A stretch of 64,000 bases of DNA from JAFGCL01 sp964423835 (GCA_964423835.1 CAYRGJ010000003.1:62001-126000); one strand, 5' to 3'. Positions 41,990-50,729 are shown, numbered from the stretch's first letter. The notes: generated by a model not told the origin, from the sequence alone. A program made the numbers and translations.

Positions 41990-42072
41990 TGGAGGGGGCA
42001 GGATTCGAACCTGCGAAGCCGTTAGGCGACAGATTTACAGTCTGTTGGTATTAGCCGCTCACCCACCCCTCC
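41990..42072 (-). tRNA. tRNA-Tyr (GTA)
   Basis: Acceptor GGAGGGG/CCCCTCC, anticodon loop CTGTAAA (GTA) and a long variable arm (class II). CCA not encoded. Confidence 0.95.
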
Positions 42073-42074
42073 GC

Positions 42075-42147
42075 AGCCCGAGAGGGGATTCGAACCCGCT
42101 AGCCTACCGATTACAAATCGGTTGCGCTACCGTTGCGCCACTCGGGC
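42075..42147 (-). tRNA. tRNA-Thr (TGT)
   Basis: Acceptor GCCCGAG/CTCGGGC, anticodon loop TTTGTAA (TGT), T arm GTTCGAATC. CCA not encoded. Only two bases separate it from tRNA-Tyr. Confidence 0.95.
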
Positions 42148-42159
42148 AACTGGCCAAAT

Positions 42160-42189
42160 AGTATAAGGTAAAGCTCGTTCCCAAGTCAA
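42160..42189 (-). promoter_or_regulatory. Promoter of the tRNA-tuf cluster
   Basis: Leftward TTGACT, 18-base spacer, TATACT (42165-42160), 12 bases before the first tRNA. Confidence 0.75.
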
Positions 42190-42279
42190 CCGCGTTCAAA
42201 CCCACTTCGAGCGTGCATGGGTTTCCCGCATCGGATACGTTGCGGTAGAATGTCTGCAGCATGATGGAGGCAGCCCCCC

Positions 42280-43035
42280 TTGAGAACAGCTCTTGAGGCC
42301 CTGGATACCCTGGCCGGGGTGCTGCTGTCACCCTCCTCCACCCTGGCCCGTATCACGGACCGGGGGCCCCTGGGGCTGGCCCTGCTTACGGCCGTATCGG
42401 TGGCCGTCATCTCCGGCCTGGTCCTGGTCCCCAACCCTCCGGAGCTGCTGGAGGACATCATGGGCATGGAGAAGGGGACCCTGGGCCTGCGGACGGTCCT
42501 GCCCCTGTGGGTGGCGCTGTTCATGGCCGTCCTCTGGCTGCAGGCGGCCTTCGTCCACCTCGAGGCCATGGCCCTCAGGGCCTGGCAGGCCCGGCGCGGG
42601 GCCGCGGGGGACCCTGGCGCGGGGTCTCAGGCCAAGGCCGGCCGCGCCCCGGCGTCAGCCGGCCGCCCTGGCACTGCGTCAGCCGGCGGCCCTGGCGCTG
42701 CGTCGGCGCCCGGCGAAACGCCTGGCGCAGGGCCGGGCACGTTCCGGGGGATCTTCTGCGGCCTGTGCTTCGCCTACCTGCCGGGCTGGCTCTCAGCCCC
42801 GCTGATCATGCTCCGCGCGCTCCTGGCCTCGGAGCGGGCCAATGCGGCCTACCAGGTGGTCTTCCCCCTGGCCTGCCTGTGGGTCTTCTACCTGGGGGTG
42901 ACGGCCATCCGCCAGAACTACCGGCTGCCGCCCTGGCGGGCGGCGGCCCTGGGCGCAGTGGCCTTCCTGGTCATGGTAGTGCTGCCCATCGCGCTGGGCG
43001 CATTGGTCATGACCCAGGTCATGGGGCGCGGCTGA
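42280..43035 (+). CDS. Yip1-domain-like membrane protein
   Basis: The 251-residue protein has about five hydrophobic segments (LGLALLTAVSVAVISGLVLV, LPLWVALFMAVLWLQAAF, then VVFPLACLWVFYLGV and AVAFLVMVVLPIALGALVM), with GLCFAYLPGW and the spacing of Yip1-family proteins. Between helices 2 and 3 it has a ~45-residue Ala/Gly/Pro insertion made of short repeats (around SAGRPGTASAGGPGAAS). Start TTG 42280 has GGAGG upstream; a TAGAAT hexamer lies at 42246. Function unknown. Confidence 0.6.
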   Translation: MRTALEALDTLAGVLLSPSSTLARITDRGPLGLALLTAVSVAVISGLVLVPNPPELLEDIMGMEKGTLGLRTVLPLWVALFMAVLWLQAAFVHLEAMALRAWQARRGAAGDPGAGSQAKAGRAPASAGRPGTASAGGPGAASAPGETPGAGPGTFRGIFCGLCFAYLPGWLSAPLIMLRALLASERANAAYQVVFPLACLWVFYLGVTAIRQNYRLPPWRAAALGAVAFLVMVVLPIALGALVMTQVMGRG

Positions 43036-43123
43036 AGCCGGCCCCAGGGCCCGGCACGCGGGGCCGGCGGCCGCCGGCATGCGCCAGGGCCGGCCAGGGC
43101 TCTCCCGGGCGCGGCCGCCCTCC

Positions 43124-43807
43124 TCAATCATGGTACAGGCTGCGCAGGTAACCCTCGATGTATCTCCTGACCTCCGCCTTCGGCTCGTATACCCCGAAGT
43201 GGCCCTCGCACAGGACGTCGGCCTCCAGGTCAGCCAGGCGGCGCAGGGAGTCCCGGGCCCGGGCCACATCCGCTCCGGGCAGGAAGTAGGGCCCGTGCAC
43301 GTCCTGGCCGAAGAGCACTCTCTGCCGGCCGTCGAAGTAGACCGCCATCGATCCCGGCGTGTGGCCCGGTATGTGCAGCAGCTTGAGGCGCAGCCGGCCG
43401 CACTTTATCTCCTCCTCCGCCCCGCGGACCACCATGTCCACCGGGCAGGGTTGATAGGCCACCCCGTAGTACTCCGCCCCAGACCCCTTCCCGGTCTCGA
43501 TGGCCTTGCGGTCCAGCTCGTGGGCGATCACCTTGACCCCGAAGTCCTGGCGAAGCTGAAACAGCCCGCCGATGTGGTCGATGTGGGCGTGCGTGGCGAT
43601 GATGGCCTCCAGGTTCTCCGGCGCCAGCCCCACGCTTCGGATGTTGTCCAGGATGAGCTCGTGGCCTTCACCGGCGCCGGCGTCGATCAGCGCCAGCGGC
43701 CCGCCTCCGTCCACCACGTATACGGCGCAGTCGTAGGGATGGGACAGGTCCGCCCCGCCGACGATGTAGACGCCGTCCGCTACCTCGAGAGAGCTCTTCT
43801 TAGCCAT
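43124..43807 (-). CDS. MBL-fold hydrolase (glyoxalase-II-like)
   Basis: The 227-residue protein has THAHIDHIGG (HxHxDH), LHIPGHTPGSM, LFGQDVHGPYF and CEGHFGV. These are the metal ligands of a two-zinc hydrolase in the glyoxalase II-like group. Cytoplasmic. Substrate unknown. Start ATG 43807 after a GGGGG stretch. Divergent from the glycan locus. Confidence 0.88.
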   Translation of the reverse strand: MAKKSSLEVADGVYIVGGADLSHPYDCAVYVVDGGGPLALIDAGAGEGHELILDNIRSVGLAPENLEAIIATHAHIDHIGGLFQLRQDFGVKVIAHELDRKAIETGKGSGAEYYGVAYQPCPVDMVVRGAEEEIKCGRLRLKLLHIPGHTPGSMAVYFDGRQRVLFGQDVHGPYFLPGADVARARDSLRRLADLEADVLCEGHFGVYEPKAEVRRYIEGYLRSLYHD

Positions 43808-43886
43808 GGACCCGGCCCCCTTTCGCCTGTGCAGGCGGGCACGGATGCGGTCGTGTCCGCCCTGCCGGCCCTACTAACCCATACGA

Positions 43887-43916
43887 TTGACAAACGCGTT
43901 CCGGGGCGTCTATTCT
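43887..43916 (+). promoter_or_regulatory. Promoter of the surface-glycan locus
   Basis: TTGACA (43887-43892), 18-base spacer, TATTCT (43911-43916). It gives a leader of about 140 bases before gmhA. Confidence 0.6.
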
Positions 43917-43929
43917 CATGTATAACGGC

Positions 43930-43960
43930 GAACCGGGGGAACTTTCCGCCGGTTCTTTTC
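43930..43960 (+). terminator. Terminator-like hairpin in the leader of the glycan locus (attenuator)
   Basis: GAACCGG/CCGGTTC stem (43930-43936, 43949-43955) with an inner GGAA/TTCC stem, followed by TTTTC. It comes after the promoter and before the first gene, so part of the transcripts may stop here. Confidence 0.6.
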
Positions 43961-44061
43961 GTCAATATCTAATGTGGTACCATGATACCAGTGCGAATAC
44001 GCCAGCGCCAGGACCCGCCCGGCGCCATCCACGGCCGATGGTCAGGGCCGAGGAGACCAGT

Positions 44062-44655
44062 TTGAAGTACGAAGTGATTACCCAGATTACCCAGTTGACT
44101 TCCACCGCAGAGGCCATCTCGGCCTATGTCGCTGACATGCGGGCCACCCTGTGCAACCTCCCCCTGGACACGATAGAGCGCGTGGTGCGCCTGCTGCGGG
44201 AGGCCCGCTCCCACCGCAGGCGGGTCTTTCTTTTCGGGAACGGAGGCAGCGCCGCCACCGCCTCCCACCTGGCCTGCGACCTGGCCAAGGGCGCCAACAC
44301 CAATGGGCACCCGCGCCTCCGGGCCCTGGCCCTGACTGATAACATGCCCCTTATCTCCGCCTGGGCCAATGATACGGACTACGAGTACATCTTCGCGCAG
44401 CAGCTGCAGGACCACATTGAACCCGGCGACGTAGCCATCGGCATCAGCGGCAGCGGCCGGTCGCCCAACGTCCTGAACGGCATCAGGGCCGCCCGCGCCG
44501 CGGGCGCCGTGACCGTCGGCCTGACGGGATGCGGCGGCGGTTTCCTGAAGGACCTGGCGGACATCTGCATCATCGTCCCGGACAGCAACATAGACAAGGT
44601 GGAGGACATCCACCTCATGCTGGGGCATGTCATCACTTCCTGCCTGCGCGCCTGA
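44062..44655 (+). CDS. SIS-domain isomerase, GmhA-like (first copy)
   Basis: The 197-residue protein has a single SIS domain: VFLFGNGGSAATASHLACDL (phosphosugar-binding loop), FAQQLQDHI, VAIGISGSGRSPNVLNGI and the C-terminal helix KVEDIHLMLGHVI. These fit sedoheptulose-7-phosphate isomerase, first step of manno-heptose synthesis. TTG 44062 was chosen because GAGGAG lies eight bases before it. A second GmhA-like protein is encoded at 46326. It is followed by GmhB and HddA. Confidence 0.8.
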   Translation: MKYEVITQITQLTSTAEAISAYVADMRATLCNLPLDTIERVVRLLREARSHRRRVFLFGNGGSAATASHLACDLAKGANTNGHPRLRALALTDNMPLISAWANDTDYEYIFAQQLQDHIEPGDVAIGISGSGRSPNVLNGIRAARAAGAVTVGLTGCGGGFLKDLADICIIVPDSNIDKVEDIHLMLGHVITSCLRA

Positions 44656-44670
44656 TCTTCAGTTGTTCTG

Positions 44671-45261
44671 ATGTCACAGAAAGCAGTGTTCCTGGACCGC
44701 GACGGCACCATCGCCAGGGACGTGCACTACTGCAGCGACCCCGGGGATTTCGAGATCCTCCCCGGTGTGCCGGCGGCGATACGGTCGCTCAACCAGCACG
44801 GCTTCAAGGTGGTGGTCATCACCAACCAATCGGGGCTGGCCCGGGGGTACTTCACCCCGGAGACGCTGCGCCGCATTCATGAGAAGATGGCCTCCGAGCT
44901 GGCCCGCGAAGGGGCCCGCATAGACGCCATCTACCTGTGCCCGCACCACCCGGACGAGGGCTGCGATTGCCGCAAACCGAAGCCGGCCATGCTGCTGCGG
45001 GCCGCCCGGGACATGGGACTCTCCCTGGAGCGCTCGTACATGATCGGAGACGATCCCAAGGATGTAGAGGCGGGGAACGCCGCCGGCTGCCGCACCATCC
45101 GGCTGTCGCCGGACGCCCCGCAGCGTCCGGGCGCGCCGTCGGACGTCCTGCAGCGGCCTGGCGGCCGCCAGGGCCCTGCCCGGAAGGACGCCGGCGCCGC
45201 CAGCCACCACGTTGCCGCCGACCTCTTCCAGGCGGTAGAATGGCTGCTCGCAGATGCGTGA
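44671..45261 (+). CDS. gmhB: D,D-heptose 1,7-bisphosphate 7-phosphatase, GmhB-like
   Basis: The 196-residue HAD phosphatase has AVFLDRDGTI (nucleophile Asp), VVITNQSGLARGYF, and the zinc-binding loop CPHHPDEGCDCRKPKP. Then comes MIGDDPKDVEAGNAAGC. It removes the 7-phosphate of manno-heptose 1,7-bisphosphate. After residue ~150 it has a low-complexity insertion with two QRPG units before its last helix, not typical of GmhB. Confidence 0.9.
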   Translation: MSQKAVFLDRDGTIARDVHYCSDPGDFEILPGVPAAIRSLNQHGFKVVVITNQSGLARGYFTPETLRRIHEKMASELAREGARIDAIYLCPHHPDEGCDCRKPKPAMLLRAARDMGLSLERSYMIGDDPKDVEAGNAAGCRTIRLSPDAPQRPGAPSDVLQRPGGRQGPARKDAGAASHHVAADLFQAVEWLLADA

Positions 45262-45307
45262 CCGGAATCCGCTGATCGCCCAGAGCCGGCAAGCCCCGCC
45301 CCCCGGC

Positions 45308-46321
45308 ATGACCATCCGCAGCCGGGCGCCGTTGCGCATCAGCTTCGGCGGGGGCGGCACCGACGTCCCTCCCTATCCCGAGGAGCAGGGCGGGGCCGTG
45401 CTCAGCACCACTATCGGGAAGTATGCCTACTGCACCCTTGTCGCCCGCCCGGACGACTCCATCAACGTCAGATCGCTGGATTACGACATTGTGACCCGGT
45501 ACGACGTCAATACCGACGTCAAGTACGATGGCAAGCTGGACCTGGTGAAGGCCGCCATCCGCTCCCTGGGGGCCAAGAGCGGCTTCGACCTCTTCCTGCA
45601 CACGGACGCGCCGCCGGGCTCCGGGCTGGGCACCTCCAGCGCCCTGGTAGTGGCCATCGTGGGGGCCTTCAAGCAGATGCTCCGCCTTCCCCTCACCTCC
45701 TACGACATCGCCGAGCTGGCATACGACATCGAACGCCACGAGGCAGGGATCAAGGGGGGACGCCAGGACCAGTACGCCGCCACCTTCGGCGGCTTCAATT
45801 TCATCGAGTTCCTGGGCCGGACCACCATCGTCAACCCCCTCCGCATCAACTGGGACACCATCAACGAGCTGGAGTACTGCCTGATGCTCTGCTACACCGG
45901 GGGAACGCGGGTCTCAGCCGGCATACTGGACGATCAGACCAATTCCTACATTCAGAAGAAGGAAAGCGTGGTGCAGGCCCTGCAGGAGACCAAGGCCCTG
46001 GCCTACAGCATGAAGAACGCCCTCCTGCTGGGCCGCCTGAACGAGTTCGGCGCCCTGATGCGCCAGGCCTGGGACTGCAAGAAGAGGCTCTCCGCCAAGA
46101 TAACCGATCCGCGTATCGATGAGCTTTACGAGCTGGGCCGGCGCCACGGCGCCATCGGCGGCAAGCTGCTGGGGGCGGGCGGGGGCGGCTACCTGCTCTT
46201 CCTCTGCCAGTTCGACAAGTGGCACATCGTGGCCGAGAAGCTGGAGCAGGCCGGGGGCAAGATCGTCGGGTTCACCTTCGACCTCCGCGGGATGCAGAGC
46301 TGGGAGGTCTGCGAGGAGTGA
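45308..46321 (+). CDS. hddA: D-glycero-alpha-D-manno-heptose 7-phosphate kinase, HddA-like
   Basis: GHMP kinase of 337 residues: RAPLRISFGGGGTDVPPY, ATP loop PPGSGLGTSSALVVAIVGAF, GGRQDQYAATFGGFNFIEF and GAGGGGYLLFLC. This fits HddA, which phosphorylates heptose 7-phosphate at C1. ATG 45308 is preferred because family members begin near RSRAPLR; ATG 45254 would add 18 residues and overlap gmhB. No clear ribosome-binding site; coupling to gmhB is possible. Confidence 0.88.
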   Translation: MTIRSRAPLRISFGGGGTDVPPYPEEQGGAVLSTTIGKYAYCTLVARPDDSINVRSLDYDIVTRYDVNTDVKYDGKLDLVKAAIRSLGAKSGFDLFLHTDAPPGSGLGTSSALVVAIVGAFKQMLRLPLTSYDIAELAYDIERHEAGIKGGRQDQYAATFGGFNFIEFLGRTTIVNPLRINWDTINELEYCLMLCYTGGTRVSAGILDDQTNSYIQKKESVVQALQETKALAYSMKNALLLGRLNEFGALMRQAWDCKKRLSAKITDPRIDELYELGRRHGAIGGKLLGAGGGGYLLFLCQFDKWHIVAEKLEQAGGKIVGFTFDLRGMQSWEVCEE

Positions 46322-46325
46322 CGCG

Positions 46326-46937
46326 TTGAAGCCCGGGATGAAGGCCGCCGTTGACCAGATCCGGGAGAGCGCCGCGCTGTGCGGCGCCCTGGCGGAGCAG
46401 GCGGACACCATCGTGGAGATCGCCGGCGCCATGACGGGGGCCCTCCGGAAAGGCCGCAAGGTGATTCTCTTCGGCAACGGCGGCAGCGCCGCGGACGCTG
46501 AGCACATCGCCGGGGAGCTGGCCGGGAAGTTCACCCTCCTGCGGGAGCCCCTGCCGGCCGTGGCCCTGACCGCCAACACGGCCTCCCTGACCGCCATCGC
46601 CAACGATTTCGGCTACGAAGACGTCTTTGCCCGGCAGGTGCGCGGCCTGGCGGCCAAAGGCGACGTGGTGGTGGGACTGAGCACCAGCGGGGAGTCGCCC
46701 AACGTGATCAAGGCCATGGATGAAGCCCGCGAGCGCGGCGCCATCACCGTGGCCTTCACCGGCGCCAGGGGCGCCCTCCGCCACAGGGCGGACCACGTCC
46801 TCTCGATTCCATCGACTGATACGCCCCGCATCCAGGAGGCCCACATGCTGGCCGGCCACGTCATCTGCTACCTGGTGGAGACGTCGCTGTTCGGGCGGGC
46901 TGCCGGCACCGGACAGCGGAGGCGGCGGACTTCATGA
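46326..46937 (+). CDS. gmhA: SIS-domain isomerase, GmhA-like (second copy)
   Basis: The 203-residue protein has VILFGNGGSAADAEHIAGEL, ALTANTASLTAIANDFGYED, FARQVRGLAAKGDVVVGLS and the C-terminal EAHMLAGHVICYLVE. Conserved features (GNGGSAADA, TANTA, STSGESPN) are closer to known GmhA than the first copy. TTG 46326 was chosen because GAGGAG lies upstream, overlapping the end of hddA; ATG 46338 is an alternative. Confidence 0.88.
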   Translation: MKPGMKAAVDQIRESAALCGALAEQADTIVEIAGAMTGALRKGRKVILFGNGGSAADAEHIAGELAGKFTLLREPLPAVALTANTASLTAIANDFGYEDVFARQVRGLAAKGDVVVGLSTSGESPNVIKAMDEARERGAITVAFTGARGALRHRADHVLSIPSTDTPRIQEAHMLAGHVICYLVETSLFGRAAGTGQRRRRTS

Positions 46938-46956
46938 CGGCGGGCGGCGCGCGGCC

Positions 46957-47937
46957 ATGAACGTTCTGGTCACCGGGGGCGCGGGCTACGTCGGCAGCGT
47001 GGTCACCGAGGGCCTGCTGAAGGCGGGGCACCGCGTCATCGTGATCGACAACCTGCAGCAGGGCCACCGGCAGGCCCTGCCCGCCGGGACCGAGCTAATT
47101 CAGGCCGGCATCTCCGATGCCGGCGCCCTGCACTCCGCGTTCAACCGGCTGTCCGTGGACGCGGTGATGCACATGGCGGGCGAGACCGTGGTGGAGTACT
47201 CCACCACCGACCCCCGGAGGTACTTTGCCAACAACGTGGTGGGCGGCCTGGCCCTCCTGGACGCCATGGTGAAGCACGGCGTGCGCCGGATGGTTTTCTC
47301 GTCCTCGGCGGCGGTCTATGGCGAGCCCCGTTCCACCCCCATCGAAGAGGACCATCCCAAGGAGCCTATCAACTCCTACGGCCTCTCCAAGCTGCATTTC
47401 GAGCAGATCATGGGCTGGTACGGCCGGGCCTACGGGCTGAGGCACGTGTCCTTCCGCTACTTCAACGCGGCCGGGGCCACCGAAGAGCGGGGCGAGGACC
47501 ACTCGCCCGAGACACACCTCATCCCCAACGTGTTCAAGGCTGCTCTCCAGGGGACGCCCGTCTCGGTGTTCGGTACGGACTACCCCACCCCTGACGGCAG
47601 CTGCCTCCGAGACTACGTCCACGTGGCGGACATCGCCGGGGCGCACATCCTGGCCCTGGGCCAGATCGACGACGTGAAAGCCGCGGCCTACAACCTGGGC
47701 AACGGGGAGGGCTACTCCGTGCTGGAGGTGGTCCAGGCAGTGGGCCGGGTCACCGGGTCCCCCATAAAAACCGAGCTGGCCGCCAGGCGCGCCGGCGATC
47801 CGGCGGTCCTGGTGGCCAGCTCGGCCCGGGCCCGGGCCGAGCTGGGCTGGGCGCCGCGGTTCCCGTCGCTGGAGGACATCGTGTCCAGCGCCTGGGCCTG
47901 GGCCCGGAAGCACCCCCGGGGGTACGGGTCCAACTGA
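46957..47937 (+). CDS. UDP-glucose 4-epimerase-like NAD-dependent sugar epimerase
   Basis: The 326-residue SDR protein has GGAGYVGSVVTEGLLKAGH (NAD loop), FSSSAAVYG (catalytic Ser/Thr region), SYGLSKLHFE (YxxxK) and FRYFNAAGA, with DYVHVADIAGAH. These are GalE features. It may supply UDP-galactose or another epimer for the glycan. Starts 19 bases after gmhA. Confidence 0.88.
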   Translation: MNVLVTGGAGYVGSVVTEGLLKAGHRVIVIDNLQQGHRQALPAGTELIQAGISDAGALHSAFNRLSVDAVMHMAGETVVEYSTTDPRRYFANNVVGGLALLDAMVKHGVRRMVFSSSAAVYGEPRSTPIEEDHPKEPINSYGLSKLHFEQIMGWYGRAYGLRHVSFRYFNAAGATEERGEDHSPETHLIPNVFKAALQGTPVSVFGTDYPTPDGSCLRDYVHVADIAGAHILALGQIDDVKAAAYNLGNGEGYSVLEVVQAVGRVTGSPIKTELAARRAGDPAVLVASSARARAELGWAPRFPSLEDIVSSAWAWARKHPRGYGSN

Positions 47938-48067
47938 GCCCGCCATTATGAGAGACGGCGGGCGGCGACAGGCAATAAAAGAACCGGGGAACATTCCGGG
48001 ATATGGGGCCGTCTTAGATAGTAATGGGTCAGCCGGCACCCTTGGGTGGTGCTTTGCCAGAATACGC

Positions 48068-48553
48068 ATGAAAGCTGCGGCAGCGGTTCGTCTTCCTTAC
48101 ATCAGGGCTGTCAGGAGCCAGGATGTGCTCCGACTGCTCAAGTTTTGCCTGGTCGGCTTCAGCGGCGTCTTCGTCGCCCTGGGGACCCTGAAGTTCTTCA
48201 CCGACGTGGCCGGCCTTCACTATGTGGGCTCCGCCCTGATTTCCCAGATCACGTCCGTGACCACCAACTTCACCCTGAACCGGGTATGGACCTTCGGTGA
48301 CCGGCCCAAGATGAACACCCCGCTGAACATCGCCAGGGAGTGGTTTAAGTACCTGATCTCCTCGTCCCTGGCGCTGGGGGTCAACCTGGGCGTCCTCACC
48401 CTCCTGACAGAGGTGTTCGGCCTCTACTACATACTCTCGGCGCTGTGCGCCATAGCGGTGGCCACGCCGCTCAATTTCCTGGTCACCAACTTCTGGGTGT
48501 GGCGCCACTCGCCGCAGCTGTCCCGAATCGAGGCATCCAAGGAGTGTGAATGA
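48068..48553 (+). CDS. GtrA family membrane protein
   Basis: The 161-residue protein has four helices: LKFCLVGFSGVFVALGTLKF, VGSALISQITSVTTNFTLNR, YLISSSLALGVNLGVLTLL and YYILSALCAIAVATPLNFLV. VTNFWVW at the end is a family mark. GtrA proteins are thought to flip polyprenyl-linked sugars. It starts at ATG 48068 (a later start than the open frame). Overlaps gmd by four bases (ATGA). Confidence 0.85.
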   Translation: MKAAAAVRLPYIRAVRSQDVLRLLKFCLVGFSGVFVALGTLKFFTDVAGLHYVGSALISQITSVTTNFTLNRVWTFGDRPKMNTPLNIAREWFKYLISSSLALGVNLGVLTLLTEVFGLYYILSALCAIAVATPLNFLVTNFWVWRHSPQLSRIEASKECE

Positions 48554-49596
48554 AGAATGCGTTGATTACCGGAATGACCGGCCAGGACGGGGCCTACCTG
48601 GCCCATCTCCTCCTGCAGAAAGGCTACAATGTATTCGGCACCTATCGCCGGCTCTCAACCCCCAACTTCTGGCGGCTGCAGTACCTGAACATATTCGACC
48701 AGGTGACCCTTATTCCGGCGGACCTGGTGGACTCCTCCTCCATCGTGCAGGCGCTGAACATCTCGCAGCCGGACGAGGTCTACCACCTGGCCGCCCAGAG
48801 CTTCGTGGGCGCCTCTTTCGATCAGCCGGTGGGCGCCGGGGAGGTGACCGGCCTGGGGGTCACCAGGGTACTGGAGTCCATCAAGGAAGCGGGCCGCTCC
48901 ATCCGGTTTTACCAGGCCTCGACCAGCGAGCTCTACGGGAAGGGCAACTCGGCCCCGCAGAGCGAGCGCACGCCCTTCCGGCCCTCCAGCCCATACGCGG
49001 CGGCCAAGCTCTACGGTTACTGGCTGACCACCATCTACCGGGAGGGCTACGGCATCTTCGCCTGCAACGGGATCCTGTTCAACCACGAGTCGCCGCTGCG
49101 GGGCATCGAGTTCGTGACCCGCAAGATCTCGAACGCGGTGGCCAAGATCAAGCTGGGCCTGAAGGACAAGCTCTCCCTGGGGAACCTGGATGCCAAGCGG
49201 GACTGGGGCTATGCCCCGGAGTACGTGGAGTCCATGTGGCTGATGCTGCAGCAGGACAAGCCCGATGATTACGTTATCAGCACCGGAGAGACCCATTCCG
49301 TCAGCGAGTTTGCCCAGAAGGCGTTTCAGGTGGTGGGGCTGGACTGGCAGCAGTATGTCGAGGTGGACGAGCGCTTCCTGAGGCCGCTGGACGTGGACCG
49401 GCTCGAGGGCGACTGCACCAAGGCCCGGGCGGTGCTGGGATGGCAGCCGCGGGTCAAGTTCGACAGGCTGGTGGAGATCATGGTGGAATCGGACCTCGCC
49501 CGGTGGCAGCGGTGCCTGAAGGGCGAAGCCTTCCCCTGGGATGCCCCCAGCTACCCCAGCGAGGCCCGGATAATGACTCGATCGTTGAGAGTGTGA
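48550..49596 (+). CDS. gmd: GDP-mannose 4,6-dehydratase
   Basis: The 348-residue SDR enzyme has ALITGMTGQDGAYLAHLLL, VYHLAAQSFVGASF, ASTSELYGKG and SPYAAAKLYGYW (YxxxK), and GILFNHESPLRG. It makes GDP-4-keto-6-deoxymannose, the precursor of perosamine, rhamnose and fucose. The next gene is an aminotransferase, which points to perosamine. The 5' end overlaps gtrA. Confidence 0.95.
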   Translation: MKNALITGMTGQDGAYLAHLLLQKGYNVFGTYRRLSTPNFWRLQYLNIFDQVTLIPADLVDSSSIVQALNISQPDEVYHLAAQSFVGASFDQPVGAGEVTGLGVTRVLESIKEAGRSIRFYQASTSELYGKGNSAPQSERTPFRPSSPYAAAKLYGYWLTTIYREGYGIFACNGILFNHESPLRGIEFVTRKISNAVAKIKLGLKDKLSLGNLDAKRDWGYAPEYVESMWLMLQQDKPDDYVISTGETHSVSEFAQKAFQVVGLDWQQYVEVDERFLRPLDVDRLEGDCTKARAVLGWQPRVKFDRLVEIMVESDLARWQRCLKGEAFPWDAPSYPSEARIMTRSLRV

Positions 49597-49600
49597 GAAG

Positions 49601-50722
49601 GTGAGAGAGGTGATCCCGGTGGCCGAGCCCTTTCTGGGCGAAGAAGAGCTGGCTAACGCCGCGGAGGCGATCAGGAGCGGCTGGATCAGCTCGCAGGGCA
49701 GGTTCATCGTCGAGTTCGAGCAGAAGTTTGCCGGGTACTGCGGCGCCGCCCACGGCGTGGCCACGGCCAACGGCACGGTGGCCCTGCACCTGGCCCTGAA
49801 GGCCCTGGGCATTGGAGAGGGGGACGAGGTCCTGGTGCCGGCCCTGACCTTCATCGCCACGGCCAACACCGTGACCTACTGCAGCGCGCGGCCGGTCCTG
49901 GTGGACTCGGACCCGCAGTGCTGGTGCATCGATCCGGCCGCCATGGAGGAGAGGATCTCGCCCCGGACCAGGGCCGTCATCCCGGTGCACCTCTACGGGC
50001 ACCCGTGCGACATGGACGCCATCGGGGACATCGCCCGCCGCCACAACCTGTACGTTATTGAGGATGCGGCCGAGGCCCACGGGGCGCTGTACCGCGGCCG
50101 CCGGGTCGGCTCCTTCGGGCAGGTCAACTGCTTCTCATTCTTCGGCAACAAGATCATCAGCACCGGTGAAGGCGGCATGTGCCTCACCGATGACGAGGAC
50201 CTGGCCCGCAGAATGCGGATACTGCGGGACCATGGCATGAACCCCGGCCGGAGATACTGGTACGACGTCATCGGCTTCAACTACCGCATGACCAACCTCC
50301 AGGCGGCGGTGGGGGTGGCCCAGGTAGACCGGCTGGAGACCCTGGTGGCCAGGAGACGCCAGCTGGCCAGCTGGTACGACAACGCTTTTGACACCCTGGC
50401 GCAGCGCGGGCTGATAACACGGCCGCCCCAGATGCCCTGGGCCAGGAGCTCCTACTGGATGTACTCCATCCTTCTGGAGGATGCGTTCGACCTGGGCCGG
50501 GACGAGGTGATCGGGGCTCTCAGGGACAGGGGGATAGAGACCAGGCCGCTGTTCTACCCGCTGCACCTGATGCCGCCCTACAAAGGCGACTCCAGGGCCT
50601 TCCCGGTAGCCGAGGAGCTGAGCCGGAAGGGCCTGAACCTGCCCAGCGGGCCTCGAGTCGACGAGGAGGAAGTAAACCGGATCGCCAGCGCAGTGGCATC
50701 GCTGCGGGGGATCAGGGTATAG
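49601..50722 (+). CDS. DegT/DnrJ/EryC1/StrS aminotransferase, GDP-perosamine synthase-like
   Basis: This 373-residue PLP enzyme has FIVEFEQKFAGYCGAAHGVA, NGTVALHLALKALGIG, VIEDAAEAHGA and the PLP Lys in FFGNKIISTGEGGM, then GFNYRMTNLQAAVG. With gmd directly upstream (five bases apart), the likely substrate is GDP-4-keto-6-deoxymannose, giving GDP-perosamine. Start is GTG 49601 after AAGG. Confidence 0.85.
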   Translation: MREVIPVAEPFLGEEELANAAEAIRSGWISSQGRFIVEFEQKFAGYCGAAHGVATANGTVALHLALKALGIGEGDEVLVPALTFIATANTVTYCSARPVLVDSDPQCWCIDPAAMEERISPRTRAVIPVHLYGHPCDMDAIGDIARRHNLYVIEDAAEAHGALYRGRRVGSFGQVNCFSFFGNKIISTGEGGMCLTDDEDLARRMRILRDHGMNPGRRYWYDVIGFNYRMTNLQAAVGVAQVDRLETLVARRRQLASWYDNAFDTLAQRGLITRPPQMPWARSSYWMYSILLEDAFDLGRDEVIGALRDRGIETRPLFYPLHLMPPYKGDSRAFPVAEELSRKGLNLPSGPRVDEEEVNRIASAVASLRGIRV

Positions 50723-50729
50723 GAGGAAT

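Noticed and set aside
43930..43960. Hairpin as a terminator of a leftward transcript
   Set aside because: The T run follows only on the rightward strand; leftward it is followed by GCCGTTATAC.
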